From JADZFO01 sp964512635 (GTDB lineage Bacteria; 4484-113; JAFGCY01): DNA of 64,000 nucleotides. A program made the position numbers and the translations under genes. Below the pieces are notes generated by a model. That model did no database searches. It saw only the letters and a list, made by a program, of their open reading frames with translations, and was not told where the DNA came from. This document shows positions 35,905 to 43,422 of this stretch, one piece after another (position 1 is the first letter of the stretch; each line of letters starts with the position of its first letter). Location of the stretch: assembly GCA_964512635.1 (NCBI GenBank), contig CAZEJB010000004.1, positions 109,691-173,690 on the forward strand, given 5' to 3'.

Positions 35905-36969
35905 GTGAGTACAAGTAGCCTTAGCAAGTACGCCGCCTCCGGTCTCCTGGGACTGCACTTCACGCCGGAAGAGCTCTTCATTGGTGTGGGGCACAGGCAG
36001 GGCCGGACCTACCACGTCGGTAACCTTGGCTGCGTGGACATCCGTCCGCATATGCTCGAGGGCGGCGAATTCAATTTCGGCACTCTGGTGCCGGCGATCC
36101 AGAGCGCGCTGGTGGAATACAAGATCCGCACGCGCAGGGCTGTCTTCAGCTTCCCGGTGAAGTTCCCCTGGATCCGTGTGCTGGAAGTGCCGGCGGTGCC
36201 GGATCGTGAGCTGGCACGCATTGTCCGCCTGGAGGTTGAGCGCCTTTATCTCGACTCCACCGTGGACAAGCTGATCGACTTCTATCCGCTTGAGAGCCAT
36301 AAGGAAGCCGGCCCGGGCGGAACGATCAAAGTGCTCTCGGTGGCAATTCCGCGCAATGCTGTCGCGCCCTATGTTGACCTGCTGCATCAGGCCCGCCTGG
36401 AGACCGTCGGGGTAGACCTGGCGGAGGTCAGCGTGCTGAAGCTGGCAGCGATGCAGGGAATCAACTTTGCCGACGGCATCACGCTGGTGCTGAACTTCAA
36501 CATGCAGAGCACTGACCTGCTGCTGCTGGAGAACGACACGCTGCAGCTGGTGCGAAAGGTCGGCCAGGGCAAGCAGCAGCTGCGGGAGGTATTTGCGCGC
36601 GGCCTGCCTTCGGACAACCTGGCCCGCGAGGACCTCGGCAAGCTGGAGTGCCGCCTGCCCTCAGAGTTCGTCCGCCTGGCGAATGACTATGTCTCCTCCC
36701 TGCTGGGCGAGATCCGCCGTTCCATCGAGTTCTATCTGACCGAACTCAAGCGCGCTGAAGGCAATGTCAGCAAGGTCGTGGTGGCCGGCAGCGGCTACTG
36801 GCCGGTAAACCTGCCGGAGATTCTGGGCCAGCAGTTGCACCTGCCGCTGATTGACCTCAGCTTCGACCGCCTGCCCAATGTTGTTTGCGATACGGCCTTC
36901 GGGCCCTCATTCCCGGCTCTCGGTGTTTACGCTCCGGTGGTCGGTTCTGTGCTCGCGGGGGTGGCCTGA
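35905..36969 (+). CDS. pilM: Type IV pilus assembly protein PilM
   Basis: A 354-residue cytoplasmic actin-like protein that binds the N-terminal tail of PilN and anchors the alignment subcomplex. ATPase-fold landmarks: LLGLHFTPEELFIGV at the N-terminus, KIRTRRAVFSFPVKFPWIRVLEVP, VDLAEVSVLKLAAMQG, LVLNFNMQSTDLLLLEND and VVVAGSGYWPVNLPEIL. Some of the phosphate-loop Asp/Gly residues seen in FtsA are less clear, as in many PilM. Start GTG 35905. It overlaps pilN by TGATG-type coupling. Confidence 0.87.
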   Translation: MSTSSLSKYAASGLLGLHFTPEELFIGVGHRQGRTYHVGNLGCVDIRPHMLEGGEFNFGTLVPAIQSALVEYKIRTRRAVFSFPVKFPWIRVLEVPAVPDRELARIVRLEVERLYLDSTVDKLIDFYPLESHKEAGPGGTIKVLSVAIPRNAVAPYVDLLHQARLETVGVDLAEVSVLKLAAMQGINFADGITLVLNFNMQSTDLLLLENDTLQLVRKVGQGKQQLREVFARGLPSDNLAREDLGKLECRLPSEFVRLANDYVSSLLGEIRRSIEFYLTELKRAEGNVSKVVVAGSGYWPVNLPEILGQQLHLPLIDLSFDRLPNVVCDTAFGPSFPALGVYAPVVGSVLAGVA

Positions 36970-37832
36970 TGAACAGTAACTACTCGCGGATCCAGATCAA
37001 CCTGCTGCCGTCCGAGCTTAAGCCCGGGCCGTCAGTACGGTTTGGGGTCCTGCTGGGTTTCCTGTGTATCTCCGCGGTTCTGGCCTATGTGATGATCGAC
37101 AGTGTCATCAGCCTTAACCGCATGGCCTACTACAAGGAATCCAACGCTGAGCTGAAAAAGCAGATCGAACAGCGCCAGGTCGACGAGAAGTTCTACAACG
37201 AACTGATTTCCATCAAGGACAGCGTCGATTCCTATGGCCGCCTGATCTCGATGGCCTCGGTTGACTATGTTGAGATGCCGCTGATCATGGAGCGCATGTC
37301 CGGGCTGCTGCCTGACGGTGTGTTCCTGCGCGCGGTGTCCAACGACAAGCCGGCCGAAGGTTCCAACTATGTCGTTCTGCGCTTCCTGCTGTCAGCGGCC
37401 AAGGACGACCCGGCGCTGCTGACGCGCACGCTGCAGGCTTTCAAGAACGACAAGTACCTGCACGACTGCTACATGTCCGACGCTGAAATGCGTGAAGAAG
37501 GTCTGCAGGATCGCCTGGAGCAGTTCGGCATCAAGTGGAACGCCTCGCAGTCGCAGGATGAAGGGCCACAGCTGATGGCCAATCTGATCGAGTTTGAGGT
37601 CCAGGCCCGGGTTACCCGTCCGCTCGACACCGAAGGACTGGCACGCACCCTGGATAACAGCTCCAAGCTGACTGAGATCACCTTCAAGATCCCGCCGCCA
37701 AAAGAAGACAAAGACAAGAAGAAGAAGGGCGGCAAGGCCAAGAAGACGATGGAACAGCGCCGGGCGGAGGAAGAGGCGGCAGCCCACTCCGGCGGCCTCC
37801 CGCCTTCCGCCACTGAGGAGGAGTCCAAGTAA
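36969..37832 (+). CDS. pilN: Type IV pilus assembly protein PilN
   Basis: A 287-residue bitopic protein. ATG 36969 overlaps the pilM stop. The N-terminal IQINLLPSELKPG is the conserved PilN tail that docks in PilM; a transmembrane helix follows at about 24-45, then a coiled coil (about 50-80) and a periplasmic ferredoxin-like domain. The C-terminal 45 residues are a Lys/Glu-rich tail (PPPKEDKDKKKKGGKAKK) that is longer than usual. Next gene overlaps by TAATG, so PilN and PilO are coupled, as expected for partners in a heterodimer. Confidence 0.85.
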   Translation: MNSNYSRIQINLLPSELKPGPSVRFGVLLGFLCISAVLAYVMIDSVISLNRMAYYKESNAELKKQIEQRQVDEKFYNELISIKDSVDSYGRLISMASVDYVEMPLIMERMSGLLPDGVFLRAVSNDKPAEGSNYVVLRFLLSAAKDDPALLTRTLQAFKNDKYLHDCYMSDAEMREEGLQDRLEQFGIKWNASQSQDEGPQLMANLIEFEVQARVTRPLDTEGLARTLDNSSKLTEITFKIPPPKEDKDKKKKGGKAKKTMEQRRAEEEAAAHSGGLPPSATEEESK

Positions 37833-38770
37833 TGCGCGCCAACATGACACTCTTCATCATCATCGGCGCCTGCATTCTGGTGGCGGTCGCCTATACCTTC
37901 CTCGGGAAGATGAAACTGGACGAGCTGGTGACCACTGCGCGTCAGGAAAATGAAAGCCTGACCGCGCAGCGCGACCTGATCGTCAAGCACACTCAGGAAA
38001 TCCCGATCCTTGCCAAGCAGCAGGGTAAGTGGCTTGAGTCGCTGGAGCTCTTCCGCGACGCTATTCCCGACGAGATCGACGACCACATCTTCTTTGCGGA
38101 CCTTTCGCGGGAGATGTCCAGCCATAACGTCAAGCTGATGGGCGTGAAACTCGGATCCGGCGGCCAGTGGATGGGCAAGATCCGTGACGAGCAGGCCGAG
38201 CACCTGGAAGGCATTGGAGTCAAAGTCTCTGCCGCCAAGCAGGTCAAGATCGCCTACTATTCGATCAAATTGATCGGCGACTATGACGATGTGCTGACAG
38301 TTTTCGAGAACCTCAAGCGTTATCGCCGTCTGTACACCATTGACCAGATCACAAGTCCGGCCGGCGGAGCGCCTGGCACGGTCACTCAGGTACTGAACCC
38401 CAGCCAGACCGGTATAGAAGTCACAGGCAAGATCTACTATGGCATTCCTGCCGACTTCATCAATACCGATGAGCTGATTGCCAAGATCATCCGCAACCTG
38501 CTGGGACCTTCGGCGACGAAGATACAGCGCAATATCGGCACCCGCGGCCAGGAACTGCTCAAGAGCACTTCTCCTGAAGGCCGCACCCAGCTTGACCGGC
38601 CGGCAGCGGATCTGGGCATGAGCGGTACCGAAGCCGTCAACAAGGACGAGGAGCCGGCAACTGAGGCGCCGGTGGAAACTGACACCAAGACCGGCTGGGA
38701 GTTCGCTCCCGGCGTGGCGGCGGCTGCAGGCCCCGCGCAGGAGCATCCCGTCGCTGGTGCGGCGGGTTAA
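37832..38770 (+). CDS. pilO: PilO-like type IV pilus alignment protein
   Basis: A 312-residue inner-membrane protein with one N-terminal transmembrane helix (about 5-25), a coiled coil rich in Gln and Glu (about 33-65), and a periplasmic domain whose KIAYYSIKLIGDYDDVLTVFENLKRYRR strand-helix pattern is typical of PilO (I split the family call from position plus this pattern). The last 80 residues are Pro/Ala/Glu-rich and probably disordered. It starts on the overlapping ATG of pilN and precedes a PilP-like gene by 12 nt. Confidence 0.8.
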   Translation: MRANMTLFIIIGACILVAVAYTFLGKMKLDELVTTARQENESLTAQRDLIVKHTQEIPILAKQQGKWLESLELFRDAIPDEIDDHIFFADLSREMSSHNVKLMGVKLGSGGQWMGKIRDEQAEHLEGIGVKVSAAKQVKIAYYSIKLIGDYDDVLTVFENLKRYRRLYTIDQITSPAGGAPGTVTQVLNPSQTGIEVTGKIYYGIPADFINTDELIAKIIRNLLGPSATKIQRNIGTRGQELLKSTSPEGRTQLDRPAADLGMSGTEAVNKDEEPATEAPVETDTKTGWEFAPGVAAAAGPAQEHPVAGAAG

Positions 38771-38782
38771 GAGGAGCTTGAG

Positions 38783-39946
38783 ATGAACGAGGGCCGCAAG
38801 ACAAATGTGACACAGATCCTGCTGCTGGTGGGCCTGCTTGGCGCGCTGGTGTTTCTGGTCTTCCGTGTCATGATGCCACAATTGAATGCAAACAAGGAAC
38901 GCGAGGAGCGCCGTGCGGCACGCCGCAGCGCAAGCGCCGCTTCCTCGGATTCTCCTTCCGGTAATGGCGTTACGAAGATGCCTGTGGTTCCGACAACTTC
39001 GGGCTCTGGCAGCCAGAAGGCGATCGTCCGTACGGAGTCGGAGTACCGGTTGAACCCCAACCAGTTCCGCGTATTCCAGATTGATCCGCCCAAGAATCCT
39101 TTTGAGCAGCGCGAATCATGGTACGCCGATACGCTCAAGGAGCTGCCGGGCTATCCGCAGCTTCGTGAGAATGGCTACTTTGAGAACAGCGCGCCTTATC
39201 TGCCGGCGGTTCCCGAGGTACTGGATCCGAGCAAGAATTGGGCCAAGGTTGTGCTGGAGCGCGACCGTGCCAGCAGCAACATTGAGATAACCGGAAGCAG
39301 CAGCGACGGCGACATCAATACTACAGTCAGCCTGAGTGAAGGAGCTGGCAGTCAGGATCGCCTCGAGTGGACCCCTGATCTGGGCGTTCCCCTTTCAGCG
39401 CTGACGCGCCCGGGCTGGGACCAGCAGTATCCCGAGCAGGCAGCAATGATGCGCGGTCTGCTGCCAAAGCCAAATGCTCAGGCAGCTGCCGCCGACGGCG
39501 CCAAGGCACCCAGCGGTCTTGACCGTTCCTCGGACCTGTTTGTTGGCGATAGCTATACGGGGCTGGGTGTGCCGGGCTCCGGTGACAACCCGGATGATGC
39601 CATGCGGGATGGTCAGTCACAGGGCGACAGCATCGCCTGCACCGGTGTTAACCGCCAGGGCCGCCGTAGCTCCGCTATCATGGTGCTAAACGGCAAATCG
39701 TACATTGTTTCTGAAGGCTCGGTGCTGCCCACTCACTATCAGGTTCTAGAGATCAAGGACGACGGCGTCGTGATCACAGACCTGAAGGATGGCAGCTCAA
39801 CCTGGGTCGAGGTCAGCTCCGCAACGCGCGACTCCCGCAAGGGCAGCAAGCCCAAGGAAGAGCCAAAGAAGCCCGCCGATGACGGTGGCGATGATGATAG
39901 CGGGACCGCCGTGGCCCCAGCCGACCTGCCGGTCTTTGTCCGCTAG
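38783..39946 (+). CDS. PilP-like type IV pilus protein, anchored by a membrane helix
   Basis: A 387-residue protein in the pilP position between pilO and pilQ. One N-terminal transmembrane helix (about 11-30) replaces the lipobox usual for PilP. A long Ser/Pro/Asp-rich region follows. Near 285-335 a small beta domain, CTGVNRQGRRSSAIMVLNGK followed by SYIVSEGSVLPTHYQVLEIK, has the PilP C-domain style that links the inner-membrane complex to PilQ. The tail is Lys/Asp-rich. It is about twice the length of typical PilP. GAGGAG upstream supports ATG 38783. Confidence 0.65.
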   Translation: MNEGRKTNVTQILLLVGLLGALVFLVFRVMMPQLNANKEREERRAARRSASAASSDSPSGNGVTKMPVVPTTSGSGSQKAIVRTESEYRLNPNQFRVFQIDPPKNPFEQRESWYADTLKELPGYPQLRENGYFENSAPYLPAVPEVLDPSKNWAKVVLERDRASSNIEITGSSSDGDINTTVSLSEGAGSQDRLEWTPDLGVPLSALTRPGWDQQYPEQAAMMRGLLPKPNAQAAAADGAKAPSGLDRSSDLFVGDSYTGLGVPGSGDNPDDAMRDGQSQGDSIACTGVNRQGRRSSAIMVLNGKSYIVSEGSVLPTHYQVLEIKDDGVVITDLKDGSSTWVEVSSATRDSRKGSKPKEEPKKPADDGGDDDSGTAVAPADLPVFVR

Positions 39947-40011
39947 GAATTGATATCCAGAAAGCTGACCCTGCGGATTCTACCCCCGCGGGGTTCGGCC
40001 AACAGCCGCTG

Positions 40012-40041
40012 TTGACAGTTTTGGGATAAGTCGGGTAGACT
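40012..40041 (+). promoter_or_regulatory. Possible internal promoter before pilQ
   Basis: TTGACA at 40012-40017 and TAGACT at 40036-40041 with an 18-nt spacer, about 60 nt before pilQ. Two short GC-rich inverted repeats (ACCCC/GGGGT near 39982) sit just upstream and might attenuate the preceding operon. Confidence 0.55.
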
Positions 40042-40108
40042 GAACACCTGCGTACAATCGGAACCTACTGCTGGTGAGGCAGAATACACTTCGAGAGAGG
40101 GTTGAGAA

Positions 40109-42385
40109 GTGAGAGGGGCCGGACGTGCCGCGCTGGTTAGCGCACTAATTGGAGGGTGGCTTTGCATGCTCTCTTTCAGTCCCGTGCGGGCTGAAGGAGA
40201 TGCAGGCTCTGCTGCGCTGATTGGCCTTAAGGCCAATCTAACGGACCAGGGAGCAGTTATTCAGCTGCACACCTCTGAGTCTGCCACATTCACGGTAGAC
40301 CGTTTCGCACTTGACGACACAGTCACAGTGTGGTCTGCCGGACTCCTTCCGGACATCGACCAGTCAAATCCGGAGCTGGACATTGAACACTTCCGCCTTG
40401 GCACGCTTGTGACCGGCGCGGAAATGGTTCACAGCGGGTCACGCAATGGCCTGCGTTTCCATGTCAGTGCAGACGCCGACCGCAGCAAATCCGTTGTGAT
40501 CAAGCGCGACGGCTTCACTGAACTGACCATTCCTTACCGCAGTGGCTCTGCCCGCCCGCTGAGCCTGGCCAGTGGTAATGAGCTCGTGCTGAAGCCCGTG
40601 GTTGATGAAGCCGGCGCGCAGGCGGCAGGGCTCGACCTTGCCATTGAGCCGTCCAGCTGGTCGGATGCGGCCCCGGGCAGTTTCGTGGCCGGCGACAGCG
40701 CCGACACCCTGTCCAACTCCGCCACTGTCAACTATCAGTTGCTGGATACTCAGGCTGAGTCTGAGGAAAACCAGTTCAAGCTGGACGGTGAGGACGAGAA
40801 TTTCTACAGCCCCTATGGTGGTGAGCCGCAGATCAGCATGCCCCGCGAGGAAGCAGCTGGCGAGCAGGTCAACGCCGGGATGGCTGACAAGCCGCGTATC
40901 ACCAAGGGCAGCAAGGCCAGGGTCAAGGACAGCTACGAGTCCGCGCCAATGGCCATGATGGAGCCGATGGTGGTAAGCGCCAACGGCAAGTCCGCACTGA
41001 GCGGAATGCCGCTGGAGCTCTTCGAAATCGTGGATACCCCGCTGGACGAAGCGATCACCCTGCTGGTGGCGCCGAGCGACATGAACATCATCGTCGATTC
41101 CAGTGTGGGCGATAACGCGGTTTCGCTGAGTTTCAAGCAGGGCCAGACCGACCTCAAGGGCGCGATGGACCTGTTGACCCGGGCTTACGGCCTGGACTAT
41201 GTGGTCGAGGCGGGCACGATTGTGGTCGCGGCCAAGGACAAGATCAACGGCTCATTCGTGACACTCGAAAGCCGCGTGTTCGAACTTTCCTATGCCGATC
41301 CGCTGCGCGTGAAGACCATTATTGAGAACAGCCTGTTCAAGACTGATCCGGCGGCGGTTAACACCGGCCCGGAGAAGATCTTTGTCTATGGTGGCGAGAA
41401 CTTCATCGATCCGAATGAAGGCTCAAAGGGCCTTTCCAAGGGACCTTCGGCTGGTGCGGGCGCGGGCGCCGGTGCCGGCCAGGAGGGCGGTGGAGAAGGC
41501 GGCGGCGGCGGCGAAGGCGGCGGATCGCGTCTGAACAACATTGAGGCGATTCCCAGCAACATGAGCTCTGCTCCTCCGAACGCGATCGTTGCCTACTGCT
41601 CTGCGGACAAGATGAAGGCGGTCGAAGAAATGGTCCGGAAGCTGGACCGCAAGCCGACCATCGTTGAACTTGAGGTGCGCGTTTGTGAAGTCAGCGACAC
41701 CGCGCTTAAGGATCTCGGCCTCGTGGTCCAGGATGCTGACGGCAACAACCGCAGTGAAGGCGTGGCTGAAACCTGGAATGAGAATGCCAGCGGTCGCGAC
41801 CTTGATGAAGACGGCAACCTGAGCTTCGAGTCCTTCTCCATCGGTAGCTTCCTGCGTGGAGGACTCAATTTCCAGGCCCGCCTTAACACTCTGATCGAGA
41901 ACGGTAAGGTGGAGACTCTGGCCCAGCCGGTCCTGTCAACAGTGATCGACAAGCAGGCCAAGTACTTCGCCGGCGAGCGCATTCCGTACGTGGCGCGCAT
42001 CAGCATCACGAACAACACGATCCAGCAGGAAGTGGAGTTCATCGATGTGGGTGTGACGCTGTCCTTCAAGCCGCGTATGGACGAAGACGGTAACCTGACG
42101 ATCCAGGTGGATCCCGCCGTCAGCAGCCTGGTCGAGTTCGTCCCGATCGGCGGCGGCGCGGTGGCCCCGCGCACCCTGGACCGCCAGATGTCGGCCACGG
42201 TCCGCGTGGTTGACTGCGAGCCCTTCGTGATGGCTGGCCTGATCAGCAAGCGTGAGAAGGAAACAATTGAGAAGATCCCCGGCCTGGCCGACCTGCCGTG
42301 GATCGGGAAGTGGTTCCGTAACAAGAGCGTCGACAACCAGCGTACTGAAGTGGTTGTCATTGTGACGCCGAAGCTGCAGAAATAA
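40109..42385 (+). CDS. pilQ: Type IV pilus secretin PilQ
   Basis: A 758-residue outer-membrane secretin. Signal peptide to about residue 29; an AMIN-like N-terminal beta domain (about 35-150); a variable linker; secretin N0/N1 domains (about 300-390, with PLDEAITLLVAPSDMNIIVD); a Gly-rich insertion near 447-475; and the secretin channel (about 500-758) ending VPG-type signature IPGLADLPWIGKWFRNKSVD and VVVIVTPKLQK. The Gly/Glu-rich insertion interrupts the N1-to-channel region. GTG 40109 with GAGAGAGGG upstream. A terminator follows. Confidence 0.93.
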   Translation: MRGAGRAALVSALIGGWLCMLSFSPVRAEGDAGSAALIGLKANLTDQGAVIQLHTSESATFTVDRFALDDTVTVWSAGLLPDIDQSNPELDIEHFRLGTLVTGAEMVHSGSRNGLRFHVSADADRSKSVVIKRDGFTELTIPYRSGSARPLSLASGNELVLKPVVDEAGAQAAGLDLAIEPSSWSDAAPGSFVAGDSADTLSNSATVNYQLLDTQAESEENQFKLDGEDENFYSPYGGEPQISMPREEAAGEQVNAGMADKPRITKGSKARVKDSYESAPMAMMEPMVVSANGKSALSGMPLELFEIVDTPLDEAITLLVAPSDMNIIVDSSVGDNAVSLSFKQGQTDLKGAMDLLTRAYGLDYVVEAGTIVVAAKDKINGSFVTLESRVFELSYADPLRVKTIIENSLFKTDPAAVNTGPEKIFVYGGENFIDPNEGSKGLSKGPSAGAGAGAGAGQEGGGEGGGGGEGGGSRLNNIEAIPSNMSSAPPNAIVAYCSADKMKAVEEMVRKLDRKPTIVELEVRVCEVSDTALKDLGLVVQDADGNNRSEGVAETWNENASGRDLDEDGNLSFESFSIGSFLRGGLNFQARLNTLIENGKVETLAQPVLSTVIDKQAKYFAGERIPYVARISITNNTIQQEVEFIDVGVTLSFKPRMDEDGNLTIQVDPAVSSLVEFVPIGGGAVAPRTLDRQMSATVRVVDCEPFVMAGLISKREKETIEKIPGLADLPWIGKWFRNKSVDNQRTEVVVIVTPKLQK

Positions 42386-42431
42386 CGGACCGGTGACGCC
42401 TTTCCGGGCGGCACTTCCCCTCTGGATTTAT

Positions 42432-42470
42432 GCGCCCCGTGGGACTCTCTCCCCGCGGGGCGCGTTGCTT
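42432..42470 (+). terminator. Rho-independent terminator after pilQ
   Basis: Twelve-bp stem GCGCCCCGTGGG / CCCGCGGGGCGC with one G-T pair and an 8-nt loop, followed by a T-rich stretch. It closes the pilM-pilQ operon before a minus-strand gene. Confidence 0.88.
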
Positions 42471-42523
42471 TTCGGTGAGAACCTGCTCAGCTGCGGAATC
42501 GGCATGGATTGGCAAATACCGAA

Positions 42524-43324
42524 TCAGCCCTGCCAGCTGGGTCGACGCTTCTCCAAAAATGCGCTCAGGCCTTCCTGCCCTTCGGCGCTGGCGCGCAGCC
42601 GGGCAATCAGCCCTGCCGTCAATTCCATGGTTTCCTCGTCGGCTGCCGGGCCGGTTAGCTGGCGCAGCAGGGCCTTGGTCTCACGGACGGCACAGGGTCC
42701 GGCCAAGAGAAGCTGTCGGCAGCGCTGCTCCGCGCAAGCCTCCAAATCTTCTGCTGAAGCAAGCTCCTGCACCAGCCCGGACTGCACAGCGATATCCGCG
42801 CCAAAGCGCTCACCGCTGAGCAGCAGACGCTGGCAGGCGGGCATTCCAAGCCTGCGCAGCACATAGGGCAGGATCGTCGCCGGCGCAATCCCCAGGCGTA
42901 CCTCGCTGAAGCTGTAAAGCGCGTCCTTGTCCGCGATAACATGGTCGCAGCAGCACAGCAGCCCAAGACCGCCGCCAAACGCACCACCTGAGACGACAGC
43001 CAGCAGCGGGGTAGGGCAGGCCTCGACGCTGGCCAGCATACGCGCCAGGGCCAGGGCGTCAAGGTAGTTCTCAGCCTCGCTGAAACCGGCCATGGAGCGC
43101 ATCCAGTTCAGGTCTCCACCGGCGCAAAAGAAGCTGCCGGACCCGCTGATCTTGACCAGGCGCAGGCTTTCGGCGGGCATTTCGGCGAGAAACTGGAAGC
43201 ACTGTTCCAGTTCGGCGATCATGTTCACGTTGAAGGCGTTGCGCACTTCTGGTCGGTTTAGAACCAGATTGGCCACCCCGATTGAGGCATCAAGCTCCAG
43301 CCTCAAAAACTGGTATTCCGGCAT
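42524..43324 (-). CDS. Enoyl-CoA hydratase/isomerase family, methylglutaconyl-CoA hydratase-like
   Basis: A 266-residue crotonase-fold enzyme. The oxyanion-hole motif FFCAGGDLNWMRSM and the later DALYSFSEVRLGIAPATILPYV match methylglutaconyl-CoA hydratase (leucine degradation) better than fatty-acid enoyl-CoA hydratases. The C-terminal helix ends EGLSAFLEKRRPSWQG as in the family. ATG 43324 is chosen: TACCCT lies exactly 6 nt upstream and no Shine-Dalgarno is seen; a longer reading to 43399 is not supported. No other leucine-degradation genes adjoin it, so the exact substrate is tentative. Confidence 0.85.
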   Translation of the reverse strand: MPEYQFLRLELDASIGVANLVLNRPEVRNAFNVNMIAELEQCFQFLAEMPAESLRLVKISGSGSFFCAGGDLNWMRSMAGFSEAENYLDALALARMLASVEACPTPLLAVVSGGAFGGGLGLLCCCDHVIADKDALYSFSEVRLGIAPATILPYVLRRLGMPACQRLLLSGERFGADIAVQSGLVQELASAEDLEACAEQRCRQLLLAGPCAVRETKALLRQLTGPAADEETMELTAGLIARLRASAEGQEGLSAFLEKRRPSWQG

Positions 43325-43422
43325 AGCCAAAGGGTAGCAGCCGCCAAAGTTTGCGCCGGGCCGAGACCTGATGCTAGAATTCGCGGTTCCATCAGCCAAC
43401 GCGTTTAGAGGAGCTACACTGC

